A DNA stretch of 64,000 nucleotides from Coprococcus_C sp934318045. Its GTDB lineage: Bacteria > Bacillota > Clostridia > Lachnospirales > Lachnospiraceae. How positions within the stretch are numbered: the stretch's first letter is position 1; every line of letters starts with the position of its first letter. Where the stretch lies: assembly GCA_934318045.1 (NCBI GenBank), contig CAKREY010000013.1:7627-71626 (forward strand). Direction: 5' to 3'. The notes under the pieces were generated by a model that was not told the origin of the DNA, ran no database searches, and saw only the letters and a list, made by a program, of their open reading frames with translations. Below, in pieces: positions 42,447 through 51,093 of the stretch. The translations under genes and the position numbers were made by a program.

Positions 42447-44573
42447 ATGGATAAAAAGTTATTGGAAAAACCGGAAAATTATTATAACCGGGAGATGAGC
42501 TGGCTGCAGTTCAATTATCGTATTTTAAATGAGGCGAAGGATAAGTCAATCCCTCTGTTTGAACGTTTGAATTTCCTGAGTATCACAGAATCCAATCTGT
42601 CCGAGTTTTTTATGGTGCGTGTGGCATCCCTGATTGATCTGATACACGCAGATGTGAAGAAGAAGGATATCGCAGGTCTTACACCGCAGGGACAGCTTGA
42701 CCTGATCATACCGGAGACGAAGAACATGATTGCGAGCCAGTACAGTACACTCAACCGTCAGATTCTTCCGGCATTAGAAGAAAATGGGCTGAAACTTGTA
42801 AAAAACTACGAAGACTTAAATGAAAAACAGAGTAAATTCGTGGATAAATATTTTGAGAAGGAAGTCTATCCGGTGCTGACACCGATGGCGGTCGATTCTT
42901 CGAGACCATTTCCGCTGATCAGCAACAAGACGTTAAATATCGGAGCGCTGATCCGGGACAAAAAACGCGATGTGATCGATATCGCAACTGTACAGGTGCC
43001 GTCTGTGCTGCCGCGTGTCGTTGAAATCCCGGGCGAGGAAGGTCTGCGGGAGGTTATCCTGCTGGAACAGATCATCGAGAAGAATTTAAACCAGCTCTTC
43101 TTAAATTACGAGATTATTTGCGCACATCCATATCGTATCATGCGAAATGCAGACCTCGCAATCGATGAGGATGATGCGTCGGATCTTTTGAAGGAGATTG
43201 AAAAGCAGATCAAAAAGCGTGCCTGGGGCGAAGTTATCCGTCTGGATGTGGAAGCGGACATGGATAAGCGCCTGTTGAAAGAACTGAAAAAACAGTTAAA
43301 TGTCAATCATGATTATGTCTATTTTGTAAATGGCCCGCTGGATCTTACATTCCTTGGCAAGGTGCGTGGACTCGATGGATTTGATCATCTGAAAAACAAG
43401 AAATACATTCCACAGCCGGTCAAGGGACTGAATCTCGATGCAAATATCTTTGACCAGATCAAGAAGAAAGATATCCTGCTGCATCATCCGTATGATGAGT
43501 TTACGCCGGTCATTGAGTTTATCAAACAGGCGGCAATCGATCCGGATGTGCTTGCAATCAAACAGACACTGTACCGTGTCAGCGGCAATTCGCCGATCAT
43601 CGCAGCACTTGCGCTTGCAGCGGAAAATGGCAAGCAGGTAACGGTATTGGTTGAGCTAAAGGCACGATTTGATGAAGAAAACAATATAAACTGGGCAAAA
43701 AAACTGGAAAAAGCGGGTTGTCATGTCATTTATGGCCTGTTAGGATTGAAGACGCATTCCAAAATTGCACTCGTTGTCAGACGGGAGGAAGATGGCATCA
43801 AGCGGTATGTCCATCTTGGAACCGGTAACTACAATGATGTGACAGCGAAGTTATATACAGATATGGGTATGTTGACTGCATCGGATGCAATCGGGGAGGA
43901 TGCAACTGCGGTATTCAATATGCTGTCCGGTTATTCTGAGCCGCCGGCATGGAACAAGCTGCTTGTGGCACCGATCTGGATGAAAGACCGGTTCCTTGCG
44001 TTGATCGACCGGGAAGCGGAAAATGCGCGCATGGGTAAGAGTGCCAAGATTATTGCCAAGATGAATTCTCTGTGCGATCCGGCTATCATCCATGCACTTT
44101 ATGAGGCAAGCAATGCAGGCGTGAAGATTGAACTGATTGTGCGGGGCATCTGTTGCCTGAAGACCGGGATTCCGGGGCTTTCCGAGAATATCACGGTTCG
44201 TTCGATCGTTGGTAACTTCCTGGAGCATGCAAGAATCTTCTATTTCTACAATGATGGATTTGAAGATGTGTATATGGGCAGTGCCGACTGGATGCCGCGA
44301 AACTTAGACAAACGCGTGGAGATTACATTCCCGGTTGAGGATGAAGATTTAAAGAAGCGGGTGATTGAAATCCTGGAGATTCAGCTTTCTGATACACTCA
44401 AAGCATATATCCTGCAGCCGGATGGTACCTATGAAAAACAGGATCTGCGGGGACGTGAAAAATTAGAGGCACAGGCATATTTCTGCAAACAGGCGATGGG
44501 GGCGCTGAAGGAGGATGACAAGAAGAAAGTATCCCGCATCTTTATTCCACGTATGAAGATCGGTGATCAATAA
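42447..44573 (+). CDS. ppk: Polyphosphate kinase 1
   Basis: PPK1 reversibly makes polyphosphate from ATP, via a phospho-His intermediate. The 708-residue length is typical. YNREMSWLQFNYRILNEA marks the N domain, RPFPLISNKTLN the head domain, and KQTLYRVSGNSPI with VLVELKARFDEENNINWAK the first catalytic half. The His of HSKIALVVRREEDG and HLGTGNYND lies in the active site, and SADWMPRNLDKRVEITFPV in the second half. It is in an operon with ppx upstream and the purine permease gene 25 nt downstream. Confidence 0.97.
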   Translation: MDKKLLEKPENYYNREMSWLQFNYRILNEAKDKSIPLFERLNFLSITESNLSEFFMVRVASLIDLIHADVKKKDIAGLTPQGQLDLIIPETKNMIASQYSTLNRQILPALEENGLKLVKNYEDLNEKQSKFVDKYFEKEVYPVLTPMAVDSSRPFPLISNKTLNIGALIRDKKRDVIDIATVQVPSVLPRVVEIPGEEGLREVILLEQIIEKNLNQLFLNYEIICAHPYRIMRNADLAIDEDDASDLLKEIEKQIKKRAWGEVIRLDVEADMDKRLLKELKKQLNVNHDYVYFVNGPLDLTFLGKVRGLDGFDHLKNKKYIPQPVKGLNLDANIFDQIKKKDILLHHPYDEFTPVIEFIKQAAIDPDVLAIKQTLYRVSGNSPIIAALALAAENGKQVTVLVELKARFDEENNINWAKKLEKAGCHVIYGLLGLKTHSKIALVVRREEDGIKRYVHLGTGNYNDVTAKLYTDMGMLTASDAIGEDATAVFNMLSGYSEPPAWNKLLVAPIWMKDRFLALIDREAENARMGKSAKIIAKMNSLCDPAIIHALYEASNAGVKIELIVRGICCLKTGIPGLSENITVRSIVGNFLEHARIFYFYNDGFEDVYMGSADWMPRNLDKRVEITFPVEDEDLKKRVIEILEIQLSDTLKAYILQPDGTYEKQDLRGREKLEAQAYFCKQAMGALKEDDKKKVSRIFIPRMKIGDQ

Positions 44574-44598
44574 AATAAAAAGAGAGGAGACTTAAAAA

Positions 44599-46077
44599 GT
44601 GGAAAAGTTTTTTAAGATCAAAGAGAGAGGATCCACGCTTAAGACGGAGATCTTCGCAGGTATTACAACCTTCTTCGCAATGGCTTACATTATTTTTGTA
44701 AACCCGAACCAGGTTGCAGCAGAGGGCGCAAATGGATGGCTTGTCGGATTAGGGGCGGATCCGGGAACGATGGGACAGATTTGGAATTCTGTATACATTG
44801 CATCTATCGTCGTAGCGATCATTGGTACGTTGCTGATGGCACTTGTTGCAGACATGCCGTTTGCACAGGCGTGTGGAATGGGACTCAATTCCTTCTTCTG
44901 TACAATCTTCGTAGCGGGATCTTTCTTCGCTGGCGAGGATGTTAAGACAGGTTATCAGGCAGGTCTTGTTATCGTATTCCTGTCAGGTATTGTATTCCTG
45001 ATTCTTTCTGTAACCGGACTTCGTAAGTACATTGCGGTATCTATGCCGGAGTGTCTGAAGAAGGCAATTCCAGCTGGTATCGGTTTGTTCATCGCAATGA
45101 TTGGTTTCAAGAATGCAGGTATCATCGAAGATAACCAGTACACATTTGTACAGTTCTACGATTTCCATGGCAGAATCAAGCAGATTGGTACAGAGGTTGA
45201 CGGTGTGATGGTAACAGGTCTGGATGTATGGCATCAGATTGTTCCGGTTGTTGTCGCTTTGCTCGGCGTGCTTATCATTGCAATCCTTGCGAAGAAGGGG
45301 ATTAAGTCAAACGTAATTATTGGAATCCTTGCATCAGCAGTACTTTATTACTTGTTTATGTGGGAGGTACCTTCTTTTGACATGAGCAATATTTCCCAGT
45401 CCTTCAAGGACTTTGCAAATGTAGGTTTCTTAGGCTTATTTAACGGTGATGCATGGGATGCCGCATTTAACAGTTCTTATGTCGGCGGTGTGTTCTCGGG
45501 AATCATGTTGATCGTAGCATTCTGTCTGGTAGATATGTTCGATACGATCGGAACCATCTATGGTACAGCCGCATCTGCAAACATGATGGATGAGAATGGT
45601 GATCCGATCAGCATGAATGAGTGTATGCTCTGTGACTCAATCGGTACAGTATCTGGTGCGCTTCTTGGTACATCTACATGTACAACATTCGTAGAGTCCG
45701 CATCCGGTGTTGGTGCCGGTGGTAGAACAGGATTTACAAGTATTATAACAGCACTCTGCTTCGCATTCTGCCTGTTCTTAAGCCCGCTTGCAAGTGTGAT
45801 TCCAAGCTGTGCAACTGCACCGGCCCTGATCTATGTAGGTGTTCTTATGGCAAGAAACTTTGCAAAGGTAGATATGGACGATATGCTTTCAGCAGTTCCG
45901 GCTTTCCTTGCACTGATCATGATGCCGCTCACATACTCAATCTCAAACGGTATCGGTATCGGCGCAATCGCTTATGTTGTAATTGCACTGTTCACAGGTA
46001 ATTTCAAGAAGAAAGATATCGTGATTACGATTATCGCTGCATTGTTTGTATGCAAATTTGTGACAGTCACGATGTAG
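44599..46077 (+). CDS. NCS2 purine permease (AzgA type)
   Basis: The 492-residue membrane protein has 12-14 hydrophobic segments and the AzgA-type start STLKTEIFAGITTFFAMAYIIFVNP. QACGMGLNSFFC and the substrate-site motif TCTTFVESASGVGAGGRTGFTS follow. It should import adenine, guanine or hypoxanthine with protons. The start is GTG, with AGAGAGGAGA ending 8 nt upstream. There is no room for a purine riboswitch in the 25-nt gap, so control probably comes from the ppx-ppk operon. Confidence 0.93.
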   Translation: MEKFFKIKERGSTLKTEIFAGITTFFAMAYIIFVNPNQVAAEGANGWLVGLGADPGTMGQIWNSVYIASIVVAIIGTLLMALVADMPFAQACGMGLNSFFCTIFVAGSFFAGEDVKTGYQAGLVIVFLSGIVFLILSVTGLRKYIAVSMPECLKKAIPAGIGLFIAMIGFKNAGIIEDNQYTFVQFYDFHGRIKQIGTEVDGVMVTGLDVWHQIVPVVVALLGVLIIAILAKKGIKSNVIIGILASAVLYYLFMWEVPSFDMSNISQSFKDFANVGFLGLFNGDAWDAAFNSSYVGGVFSGIMLIVAFCLVDMFDTIGTIYGTAASANMMDENGDPISMNECMLCDSIGTVSGALLGTSTCTTFVESASGVGAGGRTGFTSIITALCFAFCLFLSPLASVIPSCATAPALIYVGVLMARNFAKVDMDDMLSAVPAFLALIMMPLTYSISNGIGIGAIAYVVIALFTGNFKKKDIVITIIAALFVCKFVTVTM

Positions 46078-46145
46078 TAGATTATGCAAACTGATATTTT
46101 TTGAAGCTGACGTGGAGAGCATTGCTGTACAAGCAATAGAATGAT

Positions 46146-46181
46146 AAAAAGGATCGTACTTGCGGAGTACGGTCCTTTTTT
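46146..46181 (+). terminator. Terminator after the ppx-ppk-permease operon
   Basis: AAAAAGGATCGTACT pairs with AGTACGGTCCTTTTT around a 5-nt loop. Confidence 0.92.
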
Positions 46182-46262
46182 ATACAATGTTCACAATTGG
46201 AGTTGTGCAATTTGACGGATAATAGGAAGGAAACCGATTAAAATATTGGATAGTATTTCTTG

Positions 46263-46290
46263 TTGACTAATTTGGTATATGTGTTATACT
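46263..46290 (+). promoter_or_regulatory. Predicted promoter of clpB
   Basis: TTGACT (46263-46268) and TATACT (46285-46290), 16-nt spacer, 48 nt before the start. No CIRCE (TTAGCACTC inverted repeat) or CtsR direct repeat is visible here, unlike many Firmicute clpB/clpC genes. The site also shows that the frame upstream of 46339 is not translated. Confidence 0.7.
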
Positions 46291-46338
46291 TCAAGTAGAA
46301 CAGAAAAGAGATACAGATCCGGAAGGGAGTTGAGAAGT

Positions 46339-48918
46339 ATGGATGCTGAAAAGTTTACAAAGAAATCATTGGAAGTAATAGAGAGTTGTGAGAAGCTTGC
46401 GTATGAGTACAACAATCAGGAGCTTGTACAGGCACATTTGTTGTATTCGCTTTTGACCGTGGAGGATAGTCTGGTTGCAAAGCTGCTTACGAACATGGGA
46501 ATCAATCTGGATGCATTTCAGAGTGAGTGTGAGAAGCTGGTTGCAAACCGCCCGAAGGTATCGGGAGGACAGTTGTTTACAAGTCCGGAATTTTCCAAGG
46601 CATTGATTCAGGCGGAAAAAGAAGCAAAGCAGATGGGTGACGACTATATTTCGGTCGAGCACATTTTCTTAGGCCTGCTTGAGAAGGCAGATAAGGATAT
46701 CAAGCGTGTGATAAATGCGTATGGTATTACAAGAGGGAAGTTCCTGGAAGTGCTGGCAAATATCCGTGGTAACAGGAAGGTGGAAAGTGACAATCCGGAA
46801 GATACTTACGATGCACTGAACAAATACGGATACAATCTGGTACAGCGTGCCAGAGAGCAGAAGCTTGATCCGGTCATCGGACGTGACAATGAAATCCGGA
46901 ATATCATCCGTATTCTGTCCCGTAAGACGAAGAATAACCCGGTCTTGATTGGTGAACCTGGTGTTGGTAAGACAGCCGCAATCGAAGGATTGGCACAGCG
47001 TATCGTGCGTGGCGATGTTCCGGATTCTCTGAAAGATAAAGACATTTTTGCATTGGATATGGGCGCACTCCTGGCCGGTGCTAAGTATCGTGGTGAGTTC
47101 GAGGAACGTTTGAAAGCTGTTCTTGATGAAGTGAAGAATTCCGAAGGTCAGCTCATCTTGTTTATTGATGAGATTCATACGATTGTCGGAGCCGGTAAGA
47201 CCGAGGGCTCTATGGATGCAGGTAATATGTTGAAGCCTATGCTTGCTCGAGGCGAACTCCACTGTATTGGTGCGACAACGCTGGATGAGTACCGGAAATA
47301 CATCGAGAAGGATGCTGCATTGGAACGTCGTTTCCAACCGGTTATGGTGAATGAACCGACTGTGGAAGATACAATTTCCATCCTGCGTGGTATCAAGAAC
47401 CGGTATGAAGTGTTCCACGGTGTCAAGATCAGTGATGGCGCATTGGTTAGCGCCGCAACACTTTCAAACCGTTATATCACCGATCGTTTCCTGCCGGATA
47501 AGGCAATTGACCTGGTTGATGAGGCGTGTGCGATGATCAAGACGGAACTTGATTCTATGCCAGCCGAACTGGATGAGATTTCCAGAAAGATCATGCAGCG
47601 GGAGATTGAGGAAGCCGCTCTTAAGAATGAGACCGATCATCTGAGTCAGGACCGTCTGCAGGTACTTCGGAAAGAGCTGGAGGATCTGCGTGAACAGTCC
47701 AAGCAGATGAAGGCAACCTGGGAACATGAGAAGCAGGATGTCGAACGTGTACGGAAGCTTCGGGAAGAGTTAGAAGATGTGAATAATCAGATTCAGGTTG
47801 CACAGCGGGAATACAATCTGGAGAAGGCAGCAGAACTGCAATATGGTAAACTGCCGCAGATCAAGCAGGAGCTGGAACGTCTGGAGGCACAGGTCAGTGA
47901 GAAGGACAGAAGTCTGGTACATGAGTGTGTTACAGAGGAAGAGATTGCGAAGATTGTTGCAAAATGGACAGGAATTCCAGTTGCAAAGCTGACCGAGAGT
48001 GAACGGAATAAGACTTTACATCTTGGGGATGAACTGCATAAGCGTGTCGTCGGACAGGATGAAGCAGTTCGTCTGGTCAGTGATTCCATCATTCGTTCTA
48101 AGGCAGGCATCAAGGATCCGACAAAACCGATTGGATCGTTTTTGTTCCTTGGACCGACAGGTGTTGGTAAGACAGAACTTGCGAAGTCACTTGCCGCTGC
48201 GCTGTTTGATAACGAAGCGAACATGGTTCGTATCGATATGAGTGAGTACATGGAGAAGCACAGCGTGGCACGTCTGATCGGAGCGCCTCCGGGATATGTC
48301 GGATACGATGAAGGCGGACAGCTCACAGAGGCAGTCAGACGGAAGCCGTATTCAGTTGTCCTCTTTGATGAGGTAGAAAAGGCACATCCGGATGTATTCA
48401 ATGTATTGTTGCAGGTACTTGATGATGGACGTATCACAGACTCGAAGGGTAAGACAGTCGATTTCAAGAATACGATCCTGATCATGACATCAAACATTGG
48501 CTCTGAGTATCTGCTTGAAGGTATCGATGAGAATGGCGAGATCAAGCCGGAGGCATCGGCACAGGTTATGGCAGGTCTGAAGAATCATTTCCGTCCGGAG
48601 TTTTTGAACCGTCTGGATGAGATTATCATGTTCAAGCCGCTTGACAAGGCGTCTATCAGTGGTATTGTCAATTTGCTGCTTACAGATCTTAATAAGCGGA
48701 TTGCAGATAAGGAACTGACACTGAAACTCACCGATGCAGCGATGAATCATGTTATCGAAGCCGGTTACGATCCGCATTATGGGGCGCGGCCACTCAAGCG
48801 TTATCTGCAGAAGAATGTGGAGACACTGGTTGCGAAGAGCATCCTGTCGAATGAGCTTCGTGCAGGCGATACGATTACGCTTGATTATGATGGCAATGCG
48901 CTGTATATCAAGAAGTAA
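46339..48918 (+). CDS. clpB: ClpB disaggregase
   Basis: ClpB is a two-ring AAA+ machine that extracts proteins from aggregates with DnaK. The 859-residue length fits ClpB (E. coli 857). An N domain (residues 1-145) is followed by the first AAA+ module (GEPGVGKTAAIEGLA, LILFIDEIHTIVGAG). A long coiled-coil middle domain (about 400-525, LSQDRLQVLRKELEDLREQS...WEHEK) distinguishes ClpB from ClpC and ClpX. Then come KWTGIPVAKL, the second AAA+ module (GPTGVGKTELAKSLA, VLFDEVEKAHPDVFN) and the C-terminal sensor YDPHYGARPLKRYLQ. GGAAGGGAG precedes the ATG. Confidence 0.96.
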   Translation: MDAEKFTKKSLEVIESCEKLAYEYNNQELVQAHLLYSLLTVEDSLVAKLLTNMGINLDAFQSECEKLVANRPKVSGGQLFTSPEFSKALIQAEKEAKQMGDDYISVEHIFLGLLEKADKDIKRVINAYGITRGKFLEVLANIRGNRKVESDNPEDTYDALNKYGYNLVQRAREQKLDPVIGRDNEIRNIIRILSRKTKNNPVLIGEPGVGKTAAIEGLAQRIVRGDVPDSLKDKDIFALDMGALLAGAKYRGEFEERLKAVLDEVKNSEGQLILFIDEIHTIVGAGKTEGSMDAGNMLKPMLARGELHCIGATTLDEYRKYIEKDAALERRFQPVMVNEPTVEDTISILRGIKNRYEVFHGVKISDGALVSAATLSNRYITDRFLPDKAIDLVDEACAMIKTELDSMPAELDEISRKIMQREIEEAALKNETDHLSQDRLQVLRKELEDLREQSKQMKATWEHEKQDVERVRKLREELEDVNNQIQVAQREYNLEKAAELQYGKLPQIKQELERLEAQVSEKDRSLVHECVTEEEIAKIVAKWTGIPVAKLTESERNKTLHLGDELHKRVVGQDEAVRLVSDSIIRSKAGIKDPTKPIGSFLFLGPTGVGKTELAKSLAAALFDNEANMVRIDMSEYMEKHSVARLIGAPPGYVGYDEGGQLTEAVRRKPYSVVLFDEVEKAHPDVFNVLLQVLDDGRITDSKGKTVDFKNTILIMTSNIGSEYLLEGIDENGEIKPEASAQVMAGLKNHFRPEFLNRLDEIIMFKPLDKASISGIVNLLLTDLNKRIADKELTLKLTDAAMNHVIEAGYDPHYGARPLKRYLQKNVETLVAKSILSNELRAGDTITLDYDGNALYIKK

Positions 48919-49030
48919 GCGTAATGTGTGCGGGATAGTAACTTGAGATGTTGAATGCACATAGCATAAGCCGGTTGTGAGGCAGAAAGAAAAACGATGC
49001 CGGAGAGACATATATAATTATAATATAATG

Positions 49031-49073
49031 ATACCGTCAATATGGGAGCAATCCTGTATTGACGGTATTTTTT
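49031..49073 (+). terminator. Terminator after clpB
   Basis: ATACCGTCAATA pairs with TATTGACGGTAT around a 14-nt loop, then a run of T. The 112 nt between clpB and this hairpin show nothing else. Confidence 0.92.
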
Positions 49074-49162
49074 GCCTGATTACGTGGGTGCGTGGTTTTA
49101 TGCAGCAATTGTGCAAGAAAACCGTATCTGCACCAAGATACATGGAATGATAAGGAAAAATA

Positions 49163-49264
49163 TTAGGAGTAATTTATCTATAATCACAAAAAGACTCCAA
49201 AGCAAACAGGTGACAAGAAGGACTGTTGGAGTATGATTAAGCGTATTTGATATATTGCTCCTAA
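49163..49264. repeat. Three-tier intergenic hairpin beside the family 1 element
   Basis: TTAGGAGTAAT (49163-49173) pairs with ATTGCTCCTAA (49254-49264). Inside, ATAATCA is close to the complement of TGATTAA, and ACTCCA...AACAG pairs with CTGTTGGAGT (49223-49232). The tip is a purine-rich loop. It shares no core with the neighbouring element at 49318 and has no U-tract. I do not recognise it. The stretches 49074-49162 and 49265-49317 around it show nothing else. Confidence 0.5.
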
Positions 49265-49317
49265 GAGGTTGTTCAGACTACAAAAACATGGTAAAATAAG
49301 CAAGGCAAAACGTGCAG

Positions 49318-49623
49318 GATATACATGCGTAAGTATATAGAATGTAGATGAATCACATATAATTTCAAGATGGTCTGTAAGCATATAGATATGTTTGAAT
49401 CTTAGAAGTTCTTAATGCTTGAAGGATTATTTAGAAATGATTGAACACGATGTTCAATCAAGTCGCCACTGAGCCATGGATGGCGAATTGGCGACGGTTT
49501 CGTGCGGTGCCAATATGTGAATCAGAGCATTTAGAACTTCTTAGGTTCAATACATTTATATGCGACAGACTATGTGAAATTATATGTGATTTGGAGAGAC
49601 GCATATACTTACGCATGTATATC
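49318..49623. repeat. Long structured element, family 1 copy b, in the leader of the GH13 gene
   Basis: This is the same architecture as 16174-16437. Arms pair perfectly over 21 bp at 49318-49338 with 49603-49623 and 17 bp at 49351-49367 with 49575-49591, then over a GAAGTTCT segment near 49405 with 49533-49541. The tip holds TGATTGAACA/TGTTCAATCA (49438-49460) and GTCGCC/GGCGAC (49462-49495), enclosing ACTGAGCCATGGATGGCGAA. Core differences from the other copy fall in base pairs and are compensated (C-G to A-T, T-A to C-G). The arms share no sequence with the other copy. The element ends 12 nt before the AAAGGAGA ribosome site of the GH13 gene. Confidence 0.85.
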
Positions 49624-49650
49624 ACGGCATGTATGAAAGGAGACAAAATT

Positions 49651-50961
49651 ATGTGGGCAAACGAAAGTGTATTTTATCAGATTTATCCGCTTGGCTTTTG
49701 TGGCGCACCATTTGAAAACGATGGGAAACTTGTGTCACGAATCAAGAAGGTAGAGGACTGGATTCCTCACATTCAGAAGCTTGGCGCCAACGCAATATAT
49801 TTCTCACCGGTGTTCGAGAGTGATACACACGGCTACAACACGAGAGATTACACGAAGATCGACTGCCGCCTTGGCACAAATGAGGATTTCAAGGAAGTGG
49901 TTGACAAACTGCATGCAGCGGGAATCAAGGTTGTATTAGATGGAGTATTCAACCATGTGGGACGAGGCTTCTGGGCATTCCAGGATGTACTGAAAAACCG
50001 CTGGGATTCCCCGTACAAAGACTGGTTTCATATCAGCTTTGATGGAAATTCCAATTATAACGATGGTCTCTGGTACGAAGGATGGGAAGGAAACTATGAC
50101 CTTGTCAAATTAAACCTCCGCAACGAAGAAGTGATTCAGCACATTTTATCTTGTGTCAAAGGCTGGATTGATGAGTTTGATATCGACGGACTCCGATTGG
50201 ATGTGGCATATTGCTTAGACCATGATTTCATTCGCAGACTGCGTGCACACTGCGATGGTTTAAAACAGGATTTCTTCCTATTAGGAGAGCTACTGCATGG
50301 CGATTACAATGTATTTGTAAATGACAGCATGTTGCACAGTGCGACAAATTACATGTGTTACAAGGGACTTTATTCAAGCTTCAACTGTATGAACATGTTT
50401 GAAATCATTCATAGTCTTCTGCAGCAGTTCGGACCGGAAGAATGGACGAGATACAAAGGAAAACATTTCCTGTCTTTCGTGGATAACCACGATGTGACAA
50501 GGGTGGCAAGTATCCTGACGAACAAGAACCATCTGCCTCTCATCTATGCACTTGCATTCGGCATGCCTGGTATTCCTTGTGTATACTATGGCAGCGAGTG
50601 GGGCGCGGAAGGCAGAAAGGAAGAAGGAGATCCGTCGCTGCGTTTAAGCTACGAGAAGCCGGAGTGGAATGAGCTGACTGACTGGATCAGCAGACTGGCA
50701 GAGGCAAAAAAACATAGCGAAGCTTTGAATTATGGAGGATTCCGTTCGGTTGTTCTTACGAATCATCAATGCATCTTCGAAAGAAAATCCGAGCATGAAC
50801 GCGTGCTTGTGGCAATCAATGCAAGCGACCAGCCATACACAGCACATTTTGATGCAGGCTGTGGAATGGCAGAGGACCTGATCACCGGAAAACCACACGA
50901 TTTCGGAGGCGGCTCTGAACTTCCTCCATATTCTGCGGCATTCTGGAAGATGGAGCGTTAA
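49651..50961 (+). CDS. GH13 alpha-glycosidase (maltodextrin-type)
   Basis: The 436-residue protein is a compact (beta/alpha)8 amylase-family enzyme. ANAIYFSPVFESDTHGYNTRDY is region I-like and DGVFNHVG follows. The catalytic nucleophile Asp lies in GLRLDVA, the acid/base Glu in LLGELLHGD and the transition-state Asp in FVDNHDVTR. There is no signal peptide, so it likely acts on imported maltodextrins in the cytoplasm (cyclomaltodextrinase/neopullulanase-like). The ATG at 49651 follows AAAGGAGA. The open frame continues 70 codons upstream through the structured element, which is coincidence. Confidence 0.92.
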   Translation: MWANESVFYQIYPLGFCGAPFENDGKLVSRIKKVEDWIPHIQKLGANAIYFSPVFESDTHGYNTRDYTKIDCRLGTNEDFKEVVDKLHAAGIKVVLDGVFNHVGRGFWAFQDVLKNRWDSPYKDWFHISFDGNSNYNDGLWYEGWEGNYDLVKLNLRNEEVIQHILSCVKGWIDEFDIDGLRLDVAYCLDHDFIRRLRAHCDGLKQDFFLLGELLHGDYNVFVNDSMLHSATNYMCYKGLYSSFNCMNMFEIIHSLLQQFGPEEWTRYKGKHFLSFVDNHDVTRVASILTNKNHLPLIYALAFGMPGIPCVYYGSEWGAEGRKEEGDPSLRLSYEKPEWNELTDWISRLAEAKKHSEALNYGGFRSVVLTNHQCIFERKSEHERVLVAINASDQPYTAHFDAGCGMAEDLITGKPHDFGGGSELPPYSAAFWKMER

Positions 50962-51042
50962 TGACAGAGGATTCATAACAAACACGATAGATAAGAAAAC
51001 CTGCACATCCGGCAAGGATGGCAGGATGATTTCTCAACAAAT

Positions 51043-51093
51043 AAAAAGTCTCGCATAAACTATACAGAAAGTGTATGTTTGCGAGGCTTTTTT
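51043..51093 (+). terminator. Long terminator hairpin touching the amidase start codon
   Basis: AAAAAGTCTCGCA.AAAC pairs with GTTTGCGAGGCTTTTT, with a TATAC/GTATA upper stem and an AGAAA loop. The U-tract ends directly at the ATG of the amidase at 51094. The GCGAGG in the right arm is the only ribosome-site-like sequence for that gene, so the hairpin would hide it. Confidence 0.8.

Noticed and set aside
44574..44598. Purine riboswitch ahead of the AzgA-type permease
   Set aside because: Only 25 nt separate it from ppk, too short for an aptamer.
46291..46338. HrcA (CIRCE) or CtsR operator for clpB
   Set aside because: I looked for the TTAGCACTC inverted repeat and for CtsR heptad repeats around the promoter and did not find them.
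49441..49650. N-terminal extension of the GH13 enzyme
   Set aside because: These 70 codons run through the structured element, are unlike any amylase N-terminus, and a strong AAAGGAGA site precedes the ATG at 49651.
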